Below are positions 43,971-56,479 of a stretch of 64,000 bases of DNA, one piece after another. Made by a program: the position numbers and the translations under genes. The number at the start of each line of letters is the position of its first letter. Positions within the stretch are counted from its first letter, which is position 1. The notes below the pieces were generated by a model. That model was given only the letters and a program-made list of their open reading frames with translations, did no database searches and was not told the origin of the DNA. Source of the DNA: Typha latifolia (taxonomy: Eukaryota > Streptophyta > Magnoliopsida > Poales > Typhaceae); contig CM034108.1 of the NCBI GenBank assembly GCA_019914945.1, forward strand, positions 7,698,001-7,762,000. The letters run 5' to 3'.

Positions 43971-44753
43971 ATATGGTTGCAGTTGATGTCATAGTATGAT
44001 CATGGTCATTATACATATATGTAGCATATTTGAGAGAGTTATGATAATGATATAATATGGAGATTTATTTATATATTGTCGAGTATTATATACTTGATCA
44101 GTTATGATATGATATCTACCATTCGTTTGTATATTATTAAGTATACATTCATATATTCATTTATTACTGATTCCCTTTCTACTTCATATTATCCATTACA
44201 TAATTTACTCTCTGTTTGGCATTAGTGATTCGGGGTAAAGTTTATTCACTAAGCCTTTAGCTCATGACCCTCTTTATTTCTTTTCTAACCCTCACCCCCC
44301 AAAATATGTGGTACATGATTGCGACTTGAGACATTCTAAATAAATATTTTAGAACGAAGACGAGATGAGCTAAATGTGAGATAGTATAAAAGATAGCTTA
44401 TGTAGAAAGTAAGCTGTACTAATATTATTTAATTTTGTATTCCACTATATTAGACTATGTTTTGTAAAAGAGGGAATGTTGTACATGCTGGATAGTATTG
44501 TACTAGCTGTATCTTGATGGTCTGTTATGGTTTGTGTGGATCCTGCCAAATTATATAGTGATCTAGTATGTATTATTGTGGACTTGGATATTTATATATT
44601 AACATATTTATTTGGTTGATAGTATGATTTATATCTAAAATGGATTATATTGAGTATAGGTGTGTCTGTGTGTGGCGAGCCGGCCCATTCTATTGCATAC
44701 GCCACGCGTGTCGTATAGGCTTGCACGTGCCTGTGTCGAGCGAGGGCATTACC
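43971..44753 (+). repeat. A-family LTR 3' part (A6)
   Basis: It aligns with 12255-13090 and ends GAGGGCATTAC with the final A lost. The 5' ~2.5 kb is missing and replaced by E1 gag. Confidence 0.8.
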
Positions 44754-44994
44754 CATAAGCATCCGGTTGGTCATGGAAATTTGCTCGACAAGGTTCCCAA
44801 GCTGTTCTTGGATTGAACGGGACTTAGCATTGAGGTTCTCCTCCGTGACTACCCTACTTGCAACAGCCATCGAGGTATTCGTCATTGTTGGGTCAGCCTC
44901 CTCCGCTGGATGCCTCACTAACATAGAATTTGTTGTCATCATGAAGGTGGAAGTGCGCAACTTATCTCTAATACTAGAAACTAATACGATCACT
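44754..44994 (-). pseudogene. Element G gag N-terminus and leader
   Basis: The minus-strand frame contains MTTNSMLVRHPAEEADPTMT, then VTEENLNAKSRSIQEQLGNL and EQISMTNRMLMG, parallel to the MTTTRSMAARRDDEEE..EQMAINNQMMMEMM start of B gag. Upstream, TAGTATTAGAG and GATCGTATTAG look like decayed PBS/LTR-end units. It is separated from the capsid part (41318-42053) by the E1/A6 insertion and from its LTR by A7. Confidence 0.7.
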
Positions 44995-44999
44995 TTGGG

Positions 45000-47900
45000 T
45001 GTAATAACCTAGATAAAATAAATAAATAAATAAAAATAAAAATAAAATATTAATATTAATAACAATAATAATAATAATATATAAATTAAATTAAAAAAGA
45101 GAAAAAACAAAAGAATTAAAAAAATAAAAAAAAATTGTGTTGCCATGCAAATTGTGGGCGCAAGTTGAGGGCGCCACGTACGCCCACAACCGTCGGCCCA
45201 GCCAATCGGGCCGGGCCAGCTGGCTGTAGTGGGCCCAGTCACCACCGCAGCTACCGCCCTTCATCTTCTTCACCGCCTCTCTCTCTCTCCCTCTAAATCT
45301 CTCTCCTGCTCTTTTGGTCTCTAGCTCTCACTTATTCTCTCTCTCTCGTCAACGCCGACCTATTGCCGCCATCGCTGCCACCACCGCCTCTCTCTCTCTC
45401 TCCCTCTTTATAGGTCTCTCTCCAACTCTCTCTAACTCTCTCTCACTCTCTCTCTTACCCTCCTCTCTCTCTCAATCACCTCTCTCTCTCTCAACCACCT
45501 CTCTCTCTCGAGCTCTCTCTCTCTCTCCTTCTCTTACCAACACCAACCTACCGTTGCTGTCGCCGTCGCCGCCGCAACCCCCCCTCACCATCTCTCTTTA
45601 TAGCTCTCTCTCTCTCTCAGACTCTTTTTCTCTCTCTCTTATCCTCCTCTCTCTCCCAATCACCTCTCACTCTCGAGCTCTCTCTTTCTCTCCTTCTCTT
45701 ATCAACGCTGGCCTGCCGCTGTCGCCGTCGCCACCGCCGCCGCTACCGCCGAGGTGAGCCTCCCTCCCTTCCCTTCTCTTCTTCTTCTTCTTCTTTTTCT
45801 TCTTCTTCTTCTTCTTCTTTTCCTCTACTGCTTTTTCCTCTCTTCATTTTACATTCTCTAGCAATAAAATACATGTCTAAATTACTTATGTTATTTAGTT
45901 AATCTAAATTAGATTTTTAGTTTAATTTTTCAAGAATAGATATATTTAGAAACATGGTTATTAGATAAGTGTAATTAGTGTAATTTTAGTTAATTATAAT
46001 TATAAATATTTGTATGTAAATATATTTTTAACTTCATATATTTTTAGATTAATACATGTCTTTATAATTAGGTATGTATGTATATATATATATGTACAAC
46101 TTATTATACATTATTATGCATGTGATATAATAGTAGGCTTACTTAATGTTTATGTTACATGATTAAGTAAAGATTATTTTATATGCAACTCTTAATTTGT
46201 TTAGTAAGGGTAGTAGTGACAAAATAATTAAAGTATAATTATATAATATTATATAATATAGGTGCTTGTATTTTAAATTATATTATTGTTCATGTAGCTC
46301 TTTTACGTTTTGTTTTTCACCAAAAGAGATTGACTATTATATACTTAATATATAATTAGCAAACTATGGTTTTATAAATAAATCTACAATTAGAATAATA
46401 ACATATTAATAATATTAAAATTAAATATATGATATAGATCAAATTATTTAATAAAAACAAAAGAAGAAATTTTAAACCTAATAAATCATCATATGTTACA
46501 AAAACGGATCCCAATTAGATAAATAACTAACTTTATATTACTTAAACTTTTTCAGATCCCAACCCTTTATTTGAGACCTCGTGGACCTTGCTAGTGATTT
46601 GTGGTGATTAATCGATGGACGGGAGGGATACGTTTATTGGGTTTTCTGATCAGACGGTGAGTAGTCTTATCTCCTAGACGTTTTTATCAAATTAGGTTAT
46701 ATTATATACTATGTACATGCATGTTTTGGCCTCCATCATGATTATATGACTTTATTTAGAGACGAATACAGCCGAGCATATTTTATCATACATGTAATTA
46801 GGCTAATCTTGGATACGAGTATGATGATGATATATAAAGATGATTAGAGATGATTATACTGTTATAATTTTATGTCTAGTTGATCTGTAACATGAGTATG
46901 CATGTTGTGATAGATTAGCATGGATATGCATGTGTCGACTATATGATTGGAGACTACATTGCATTATTTTTCTCTTAATTCCTATTCCACCTAAATTCCT
47001 GTTATGCATTGATTTGTTATCGTACTGGATATATGCATATAATTTGTTATTTAGAAGGAAAGCATGAAATGTGATTGATAGGATAGTTGATAGAAAATGT
47101 GAGGATACCCGAGTGGGCGCGAGGGTTAGGACGCGCTTGGTGGATGATTGATCGCTCGACATAGTCGCGATCCTGTTGGCTTACGTCCGAGGTCATTAGT
47201 TTGTGTGCACAGCAGGCATTCGGACACATGTCGTTCGCTAGGACATATGTGACGAGTTATCCTCATGAGATTTCTATCAACTAGAAGGGTGCCTAGTCTG
47301 GATGGATGTTGATACCCTTAGCAAATGACAAGTATGATTATATTTAAGATACTCCTTGCGAATGACAGAGTATGCTCTGAGCCTTCAGGCATGATGTTGA
47401 GATTGGGTACCGGGTGTTGACTGTGCATAGTGGTTTACTATGATAATGACATATAGAGATGATATTAATAACTGAGATGTTGAGAAATGCATATGATTTT
47501 ATTATCATCAAATTATCTAATTATCGGGTGGTCAATATACATCATATATAGTTGCATTTGATATCATATCATTGTCATGGTCGGCATGCATCATGTGTCA
47601 TAATTGAGAGAGAGTTATGATGATAGTATGAGATGAAGATTTGTTTATTCATTGTCGCAGATTAAATAATTTATCAGTTATGACATATTATCTACTTTTC
47701 ATTTATGTATTATTGAGGATACATTCATATATTCATTTATGACATGGTGCTCTTTCTGATTCATATTATCTAGTACATAATTTACTCTCTATTTGGCATC
47801 ACTAATTCGGGGTAAGGTCTATTCACTGAGCCTTTTGCTCATGACTCTCTTTATTTTCTTTTTTAACCCCTTAGATATGTGGTACGTGATAGCAACTTGA

Positions 47901-48383
47901 GATATCCCGAAAAGATATTTTAAATTGATGAGGTGAGCTATAGGTGTGAGACAGTATAGATGATAATTTGTATAGAAATTGAGTTGTATCATTGTTTGTT
48001 ATATTTGTACTTTATTGTATCAGACGATGATTTATTTAATACATGTCAGATTATAGTGTACTCGTGTATTAATTGTTTAGTTGTATCTTGATGGTTTGTT
48101 GTGGCCTGTGTGAGTCCTGCCAGATTATGTAGTGGTCTAGTGTATATTATTATGGACTTGGATATTCATATGTTAACAGGTTTATTTGGCTGATAGTATG
48201 ATTTATTTGGTGTTGGATTATGTGAGCATGGATATGTTAACATGTATTATTTGATGATGTCATAACTATAAGTGCACATGAGTATATTTGTGCGTGACAG
48301 ACCCCGCATGACCTGTCGTGTGCATCGCTATTGCGTGTAGGCACATGGTAGTGCATGTGCCTATGCCAGGTGGGGGCGTTACA
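45000..48383 (+). mobile_element. A-family solo LTR (A7) with 5-bp TSD
   Basis: It runs TGTAATAACC to GGGCGTTACA, 3384 bp, with TTGGG at 44995-44999 and 48384-48388. It contains CT tracts (45270-45720), a short TTC tract (45775-45815) and an AT-rich core. It is the longest A LTR here and has no interior coding region. Confidence 0.92.
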
Positions 48384-50157
48384 TTGGGGCTAGGTTTGGT
48401 GATTGTGGCAGATCTAGAATCGAAGCATTAGAGGGCAATGTCGACCAATTTAACTATCCAAAAGGGCCTAAACTTTGGTAGTCCTAGAAGTCAGGAATCC
48501 GACATAATTGAAATCACGATGATTGAAGGTGTATATCAGAAGTTATGATGGAAATACTAACCAAAGGTTAGAAGGTGGCAGGTGATACGATCTCCCCTTT
48601 TGGCTAAGGTTCGATCTCTTCCAATTCTCAGATCTAGACTAGATTTGGCACGGAACGTTATAAATAGATCCTGAAGGATGTCACCGTCAGATCAATGTGA
48701 AATTTGGATATGTTGCAGCCCTAGAAAAGAGATTTCCAACAAATCAAGTTTCAGGCGAATCGGATGTGGGGATCTCGAGATATTGTCCGATTAGTGGACA
48801 AACGTCAAGGGGTCTGATCAGGATCCGTGGATGGAGGCACGAGATCCTAGGATGATGGTGGTTGGAGGTGGACTGGCATTAATGGGGTGGCACCGGTGAA
48901 AAGTGTTGGTGGAAGGGTTATGGTTAATGGAAGGGTTAGGGCAAGTGTTGGGTAGATTGGACGAAGGGGGAGGAGAGGGCTAATCCTAAAGGACTAGGGT
49001 GATTGGCTGGTCGATGGAGGTTAGAAGCGGCGTCGCCAGGGATTGAGAGAATGAGAGCAAAGAAGACGAAGGAGGCAAGACAAAACTCAATTTTTCAATA
49101 ATGACTCTATGGTTGCCATCCACATCCTTTAGAGGCTAACCAAACAATTCAAAATTAACCCTAAACAGTATATTATCACCGACCACATTCGAACGCGCCC
49201 ACTCCCGTTCGAATGCACCTAGTTCGCTCTTTTCTATATTTGTGAACGTGATGCAGTCATTCGAATGCGCGACTGAATGCATCTTTTTTCCACTTCTCTG
49301 GATTTGCAAACGCAATACAGACGTTCACAGCGCGTTCGAATGCGACGTTCGAATGCACAATTCACACTCTTTGGACGTGATGCAGGCATTCACAACCGCG
49401 TTCGAACGCACTCCACCCACGTTCGAACTCGACTTATAGAAAACTTATTTTCTTAGGAATTAAACATTAAAACAAGAAACAAAGACACCCCTAAAGTGAA
49501 TCCATGCTTGAGACGACATCGGTGAAGTCCGAATCGTATCAACAGGATGGACATAGATGGTGGAAGTGGAGTAATGGCAGGGTTTAGGGTTTTGGAAAGT
49601 GGGAAGGGAAGTGATAGTGGAGATGAACTAAAAAGCTAGACAATGGGGAAGAGGGTAGATCGATCCTTGATAGGCAATGGGGCAAAATCAGATTGAGGGA
49701 GGAAGGAGACGACGCCCAATAATAGCTGTTGTAGGAGGAAGGAGATAGGAGGAGAGAGAGAGAGAGGAAGGAAAGCGTCAATAATTTTCAATAGATTCAA
49801 TAAGACTGACTTCCACATATTTAGAGGCTAACCTAATAACCAAAACAAAGAAAAAATAACCCTAATATAATCCATCCTTGTCGAGTGTTTGAACAAGTGC
49901 GAGGCCGTTCAAACATGCAAAAATAATGCTTTGTATGTGCGAATAAGTGCAGGCATTTGAACGAACTTTCCTAACATTTGAATGTGCCAAAGAAATGATG
50001 TACGTGAGAACGAGTGCACGCATTCGAACGAGCCTTCCTGGCATTCGAACACCACAATCACTATTCAAAAACAAAAATGATTCGGTCCAAGCCTGGTTTG
50101 TTAGGTACACACGTGCGCTTACACTAGTTTTTTCTTGATTTTGGGATGGGATGTTAC
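48384..50157 (-). repeat. H-type LTR of element G (probable 5' LTR), interrupted by B4
   Basis: On the minus strand it starts TGTAACATCCCATCCC at 50157, passes decayed GTTCGAAC-like sites (49880-50060) and continues beyond the B4 insertion to 48389. After A7 (45000-48383) the same strand reads into a leader and gag N-terminus, so this is most likely the 5' LTR of element G. Confidence 0.6.
48593..49541 (-). mobile_element. B-family solo LTR (B4), no extra PBS-like unit
   Basis: It starts TGATACGATTCGG at 49541 and ends directly GATCGTATCA at 48593. Flanks are GCAGG (48588-48592) and ACAGG (49542-49546), a TSD with one G/A mismatch. GTTCGAAC sites lie at 49185-49436 and the TATA region is decayed (CCTCTAAAGG). 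Confidence 0.88.
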
Positions 50158-51289
50158 AATTATGACCAGCATTTTTATTGTAAAAAATGCTAAAATATTT
50201 AGCTATTTACTAGGAAAAGAGGATACACAAAATGCTGAAATGTTTAGCACAAAAATACTACACTATTCAACTTTACTATTAAGACAATGATGGTCTTGTT
50301 TAGTTTGAGACTAAGTACGAACTAGATTAGTTAATCTTACTTTTTAGTCTTAATTTTTTTGAGAGTAAACTTAATTAATATCAAAAGATAAAAAAAATAT
50401 TTAGATACTCAACCAGTTTAAGAATTCCTGAGCTATTTCATTGGGGTCTCTAAACTCAAGGCAAATAAGGCCAAGTAGTCACCTTCCTATTCGTAACTTT
50501 CTAACCGAGTCCATTTTGGACATACGATATGTTATTATGGTGATGCAAGAAATGAATGTAATAATTTTGATCGAAGCTTAATCAAACCTCAAACGAAAAA
50601 GATATAGATTAAAAGATAAATAAAAAGTTCACGACATTATAATTTGTGCTTGGTTATCTATTTTAATTATAGAATATATCGTTGCGAACATAAGTTAAAA
50701 GATCTATAATTTGAAATAATGTAATCATTCCCCGTAGCCAACTATGCTCAGAATTGCAAAAAGGTTCATAGCTCCTCTAATTTTTATTTATTTATTTATT
50801 TATTATTATTTTTTATTTTTTTTTGCTAAAACGCTCAACTCTTCGGTGTTTTCTAAAATTAAAATGCTATAATTAAGCATTTTATAAGATAAAATTTTTG
50901 GCATTTCCATATAAAAGTAAAACGCTGAATTTATTAGCATTTTATGTAGGGCTACCATGAGATACCTATTTTAGTATTAAATTTGATATGCAGTCTTTTG
51001 GATAAATAAAATGCAAAAGAGGGCTACCTTAGTCAAAAACTCGACATTCCCCGAAGACTTACTTTACAATATCATTTTATAAGTTTTGGCAAAGAAATAT
51101 TTCACTAAATTCTGTAGAACACCTGTATATATTCGTGTAATAGTAGGGTTCTTCTTAACTTGTTCTCTTTTTTCTCTCCTCTAGTCAAAAAGAGATATGT
51201 TTCGCCTTTCCCATTATATCCAACAATTTTTTTTCTTTTTGATTGATATTTCTTTTGTCTTTTTGATTGATGAGCTGAAGTCAGCTAAA
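50158..51289. other. Non-coding sequence outside recognised elements
   Basis: AT-rich, with no convincing gene. Repeated AAAATGCT/AGCATTTT strings near 50170-50270 and 50840-50945 hint at an old inverted-repeat element, but no clear ends were found. Confidence 0.4.
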
Positions 51290-51960
51290 GGTTACAAGGA
51301 GGCCAATGGATACTCTCTATCCTATCAGAGAATGGCCTCAAGTTCCTCCGGCAGTGGAGATTCAATACCTCAATAAACCCTATTAGCAACTCTTCTCTCA
51401 AGCCTGCTTACCCAACCTGCCGCTCTGTTCATCTCTCTCCGAGTATGTAAGAACACAACAGCATTATAGTTACTCAATATACTCCCGCAGCCAGCTTGGT
51501 GCCCCTGAGTCTCCAAGGCCAGCTAGATCACCATTCAAAATCCTTGCTAGCTCTTCAGCATCAGACTCAACGACTGCTTTCACCCCTGGCCAATAGCCTA
51601 TTTGCAATCCATGCAAGGCCACAAAGGCTTCACTAGCAATGGGGGATTCTTTCGCTGTGGATTCAGCTACTACCTTGATTAACTAGCCCTCTGCATCTCC
51701 GATGATCACACCAACTCCACCCTGATACTCTTTAGCATCAAACGCTCCATCCGTATTAATCTTGATCCATCCTTCCAGTGGTGGCACCCATCTCGCACTC
51801 CTCATTGACCTACTTGTGTTCTGCTTCCTATTCCTCTCCCTTGTACTCCACGACATATCCAAAAACTAGACGAAAGGAAGTTGTTTTTCCTTCAATCATT
51901 CTACTGACATTTCCTCTAGTATTCTCTCCGTATAAAACCGAGTAATCTTATTGACAAATG
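51290..51960 (-). pseudogene. LINE-type RNase H domain relic
   Basis: Minus-strand translation gives the plant non-LTR RNase H pattern: FVNKITRFYTERILEEMS, then RSARWVPPLEGWIKINTDGA, FDAKEYQGGVGVIIGDAEG with a stop, IASEAFVALHGLQIGYWPGV, VVESDAEELARILNG, and a REMNRAAGWVSRLERRV tail. This domain normally sits at the C-terminus of LINE ORF2 or in its domesticated derivatives and removes RNA from hybrids. At least four stops (near 51685, 51865, 51885 and 51460) show it is dead. No RT or endonuclease was seen upstream. Confidence 0.8.
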
Positions 51961-52851
51961 CAGTACCTCTAACTTATAAAGTTTCTATTTCAAGGATTAA
52001 TATAATTTTAGTCAACAAATATGCAAAAATGTCATGGCATATAAGATCCTAATTAATTTCCATATCAATGAACATAATTATTGCTGTCAGTCTATATATG
52101 ATAATCTTGCCCTCCTTAATCGACATATATATGTTTCCAATTTCACAACTCATTGAAGGCCATATAAAGATGCTGAATTTCATAATCTTCATCATACACA
52201 AGTCGAAGTTGAAATAAGCTGCTCTAGTGGGCAGAGCTCGGCAAGGCTCACCATGCTCAGCCTTCAGTTAAGCTGTGGAATCCTGAGCTCAAGCTCAGCT
52301 TGGTTTATTATCAAGCTGGCTAGAGCTTGGTTTGCTAAGCTTGTCTACGCAACCTGACAAAGCAATTGCAACGATAAACAGAAAAGCAAAAAGTGATGTC
52401 GCCAATGAAGAGAGAAAACATTTATCAATTTCGACAATGTATAATGGCTTTATGCATTGCTGATAAGAACGACTGACGGTTTTTAGCCTTCATTTCTAGC
52501 TTGCAATCCAGAAGGCTCAATTGACACCCACACCAACTTTGGATCCGCTGAAATGTTAGATCCACTGTCTGAAGAATCCAACTTGAGTTCATAATACAAA
52601 ATCGAAAAAAGAATCTCCATCCACAGCCGCTCAAACAGAGGTTGTTCAGACTAAGTCCAAGACAACACATATCCCTAAGAGATTTCAATGAAAAGATCTG
52701 ACTACCAGGTGAAACTCGGTGAAGTAGTAAACTTTTTCCCTTTTTTCAATGCATGCAATTACCTATATTATGAATAAAAAAGGAAAGTCCACTTGGCAGA
52801 AATTAAATACATGAATAATTATTGACCTAATATATTGATGTTACAACCAGT
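51961..52851. other. Downstream flank of PGPP1
   Basis: It probably includes the 3' UTR just below 52852. Around 52200-52350 there are repeated AGCTC/CAAGCTC strings. The 87-codon minus-strand frame at 52425-52688 shows no known domain, and I do not call it a gene. Confidence 0.4.
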
Positions 52852-55800
52852 TTACAGGGATGGAAATTTCACACAGTTTTCTCTCTGCAATAGAAGAGCA
52901 TGCCCAACTGGTTTCACTCCCTTTTGGTACCAACAATGGGCGAGATATTTCTCAAACTTTCTGACCTGAAAAATAAATGATGCTCAGAATGCTTCACATG
53001 AAATACTAAATATAGAAGAACAGACATATTTCAAATACATTTGGACAACACAAAGCATTTGCTATCAAATGTATCTAGTCATGAGGTAATGTTGGAATTT
53101 TTCCATGACTAAGTGGTTCCACTGATCATTGTGTTAAGTGCACATTCATGCAAATTTTCTGGAAGGTAACTAACTACCACTCACAATGCATAGCTTATAA
53201 TATAAAAGAAGAAAGCAGCATTACACAAGATCTGCAGTCAGTTATTTACATAGAAAAGAAGCAAAATGGGTGTCCATTTGTATAGTTGTTCTGGAAACAA
53301 GAAAATAATAGGACTAACTACCCTGGGAACAAGCAAACCTGCTTGACTATGAAAGGCTCCTGTGAAAGACTGAGTGGTTCTGTTAAGATAGTAAGCAAAC
53401 CATTTCTGTTCCCATAGACAATGTCAGTGAAATGACGATCTCCGACCTGGTAAAACAATAATTATTCACTATAACAAAGTAGCAATGACAGATAATAGCT
53501 GTGGCAATTGCTAATTCTCACCATCACAAGAAGTGAGGCTGGACAACCAAAGTACCTTTCTATTTCTTCAGCTGTTCCAGCTGGCTTCTTGGTCTCTGTA
53601 ATCAAAAAGCATAATAACATTAAAAGGATTCTTCTTCCTTAAGAGAGAATTTGTTTGTCAATACTGGACTTCCAGAATCTATTATAGTAAATAATTAATC
53701 TAAATTTTGGGATCAAGGGATATAGAAATTTAGGTTAATCCACCCCAAACTGCCCACACTCTCCTGAATCAACTCTTCCCCACAACGCATGGAGAGTGTT
53801 TATCTTCCACTCCTCATTTACCATTGGCTTCCAATCTCTTTTTGGTCTCCATTTTCTATAAATTCATATATTTAAAAGTACAAAAAGAAGCTAGTACCTA
53901 GAACTCCACTTTTGCGCAACTAAATTCTTCCTAAGCTACAATGCATATTGCTCCAACTAAAGAGGACGGTACAAGATCAGTAAGACTTTACCTTTATATT
54001 GTAAAGGTTATTTTTGTCAGTTCAATTCACCACCAGAAGGTGCAGGATGGCAATGTCTCACCAAAAACTAATTATCAACTCCATTGTCATAGTTTAATAG
54101 CAAATATCAAAAAGCAAATATCAAATAAAAAAGAATTGATTGATTCTTATTTCACATTTCTGAATTGCACGCTCTCTTATAAAGCATAAATGAGTCGAAC
54201 TTTAGCGACCAATAACTAAAGTAGGGAGAGAGATAGAGATCTGAAAGCTAATAATTGAGCTCAGAATGCAAAATGCTTGAAATGAAATACAATAACCTAA
54301 AATTGGACTCACAATTATTACTTTAAGCAGTCTTTGAGAATTTCAATTGAAACCACCGAACACAAGAAACTTGATGACACAGCTACTTTCTAATAATCAT
54401 ATTGTAGGAATCCAAAGCATTTAATAAATGAAATAATAAAGGTGCCGAGGACCCTTGAGAGTAATATATGTTAAAAAGAACAATTATATATTTTTTCCTC
54501 TACTATTAAATGGGTCAAAATTTAAATGATGGTTAACTTTAATAATATGGCTGTCTATGTAAAATCAAAGGTTTCAAGGAATACCAATATAAAAACTAAT
54601 ATTTTTGAGTGGAATATGTACTTATATATATATATATATATATATCAACTTTTTTAGAGGGATATATATAAATATGTGATTTTAAGCGCACACAAAAGAC
54701 CAAAGACACTGAAATTGGCTAGTTTCCAGTTTTGAGTTAGGTTTTGGAGTGGTCAAGGGTGAAAGCAAATTATTTTGTTTGAAACCAATCGATTTTGACC
54801 AAAATTCTAAACCAAGATGGCAGCATCTCTTATGGCTGTAAGGTAATCAGTTACTTCCAATTTTATCAGAAAGATAGATTGTATCCTTTTCAAAGATAAA
54901 AAAAAAAAACAACAGAATTTGTTGATTCTCCGCAGCTAATGAGTGTTTGTTAAACGAGCAAAAGAAAGAAATCAATAAGCATCATCACTAGCCAAGTACT
55001 TTCAAATGTCATCTCCTTTGTGTATTTATTCTGCTACAGTTGGTAATTTGAAACTAGATCATATTTCGATTTTGTTTTTGTAGAAGTTCATTAATCATAG
55101 GTTCATGTCGATGAATTTATTAGCATTTTGCTATGGATAACAAGCCCAAGGAAACTCGGATTGGTAGTTTCAAGATCACTTTAATTCGGTTCTTCTTTTT
55201 CTCCAAAAGACTTAGAAAAATCAGCTGATCCTAATGTACGACAACAAGAAAGAGGGAGGGGATGTACTTGCCATGCCTTATAACATGAATCCCCTCGATC
55301 GAGTCCTCGAGGGCTCTCGCTTCAGAACCATCGGGATCATACTGGTATAGTCCTGATACACGACACCAAAATCCAGTCATTACATGGTTATCGAACAAGG
55401 AAGCGAGAGAAAGTAGAGGGGTTCCTGACCAGCAGAGTTGCTCAAGATGGCCATGGTTCCGGGGAAAGCGGCGCGGCATCGGAGAAGAGAGTCGGCGAGT
55501 GGAGGCCAGAGGGAAAGGGAGTAGGGGGCAGTGAGGGTGTTGTCCTTGTCGAAGATGACGCCGCGGAAGCCGAGGCGCCGCAGCTCGTCCCAGTCGACCC
55601 AGCAGATGTCGGGGACGTAGAGGTGGGGGAGGGCGAGGCGGGGATCCCTCAAGGCCACGAGAGCGGTGGAGACGATGCCACCGGGATTGAAGCGCTGGCC
55701 AAGCGAGCGTCGCCACCAATTGCTCATTGGGGTGGTTGTGCTTCTTGTACTATTTAGCGTTATTATTCTCTTGGTGATCTTTGAATGGAAAGGGTAGAAG

Positions 55801-55877
55801 ACGAGAGTAGCAGGGACACATGGATGGATTTTGGGGATAAACTGAGTGTGGAGGGGAGAAAGTGAGATTCCGGACAT
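52852..55877 (-). CDS. PGPP1: Phosphatidylglycerophosphate phosphatase (HAD family), five exons
   Basis: In the known family this enzyme removes the phosphate from phosphatidylglycerophosphate to give phosphatidylglycerol, needed for thylakoid lipid and as cardiolipin precursor in plastids and mitochondria. Exons (minus strand): 55430-55877, 55272-55352, 53522-53595, 53339-53446 and 52852-52965, ending KFPSL-stop. Phases agree at every junction. The HAD motifs are GVIFDKDNTLTAPY (Asp110 and Asp112 from the first Met), AILSNSAG, KKPAGTAEE and MVGDRHFTDIVYGNRNG. The long start (274 aa) gives a 50-residue leader with no acidic residue, as in transit peptides. A second Met at 55727 (MSNWWRRSLG) would give 224 aa. 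Intron 2 (53596-55271) is GC-AG; the others are GT-AG. The frame is intact throughout, so the gene is probably active. Confidence 0.92.
53596..55271 (-). other. Intron 2 of PGPP1 (GC-AG)
   Basis: 1676 bp, far longer than introns 1 (77 bp), 3 (75 bp) and 4 (373 bp). The donor is CATG|GCAAGT and the acceptor GATTACAG. Only this pair keeps the frame into ACCAAGAAGCC (TKKP). A (TA)n lies near 54622-54645. The small plus-strand frame at 53941-54189 is not supported as a gene. Confidence 0.8.
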
Positions 55878-56479
55878 TCGTGCTACTTGTGAATTTGAGT
55901 CGATTTGTTAAGTTTGTTTACATCTCGATCTATCTTCGTAGGATGCAAGATATTTCGAATCATTCTATTATAATTAAGCATGGTCGAGAGTCGATAGAAA
56001 TACGATAGAAATCAAACGAATTAAACCCCTGTTCACTTGTTATACTGATGTAATAAGTAAAAAAAACCACTTACACGGTTAGATGGTCTAAGACCTGTAT
56101 TAATATAGTAATACTTCTATTGTCCTCCTCTTTCTCTTGCCTCCATCTATTCAATCTATTATTTCAATTTCATAACATATTAAGTGTAATTATTCTACAT
56201 TATATTAGTGTATAACTAACCACTAGAATAATTTATACTTATATAAGTTCTCTTTTAAGTATAAAAATTAATTTTGGTTCGGACACAAATTTAAATACGA
56301 ATGTTAGACAAATAAGAAAATTTAAAAACTACTTCTAACTAACGAATAGAAATACAAATCGAATATGGATTAAATCTTAATAAATATATATACATATTGG
56401 ATATGGATTGGATACAGAAGAAGTATTCCTTCCAAAAATCAAAATTTTTTCTCCCCAAAAATATTCAAATCATAACTTG
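55878..56479. other. Upstream region of PGPP1
   Basis: AT-rich intergenic sequence expected to hold the promoter. A weak AATTATAATAG string on the minus strand near 55965 is the only TATA-like candidate. No other feature was seen. Confidence 0.4.

Noticed and set aside
50158..50945. Possible MITE with AAAATGCT/AGCATTTT ends
   Set aside because: The strings are short and scattered, and no matched terminal repeats or TSD were found.
52425..52688. 87-codon minus-strand frame downstream of PGPP1
   Set aside because: It has no domain, and its position fits the 3' UTR or intergenic DNA of PGPP1.
53941..54189. 82-codon plus-strand frame in PGPP1 intron 2
   Set aside because: It is antisense within an intron, AT-rich and has no recognisable motif.
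55231..55719. 162-codon frame overlapping PGPP1 exon 1
   Set aside because: Its first part is a shifted reading of the GC-rich exon. Only its last part coincides with the true exon 2 frame.
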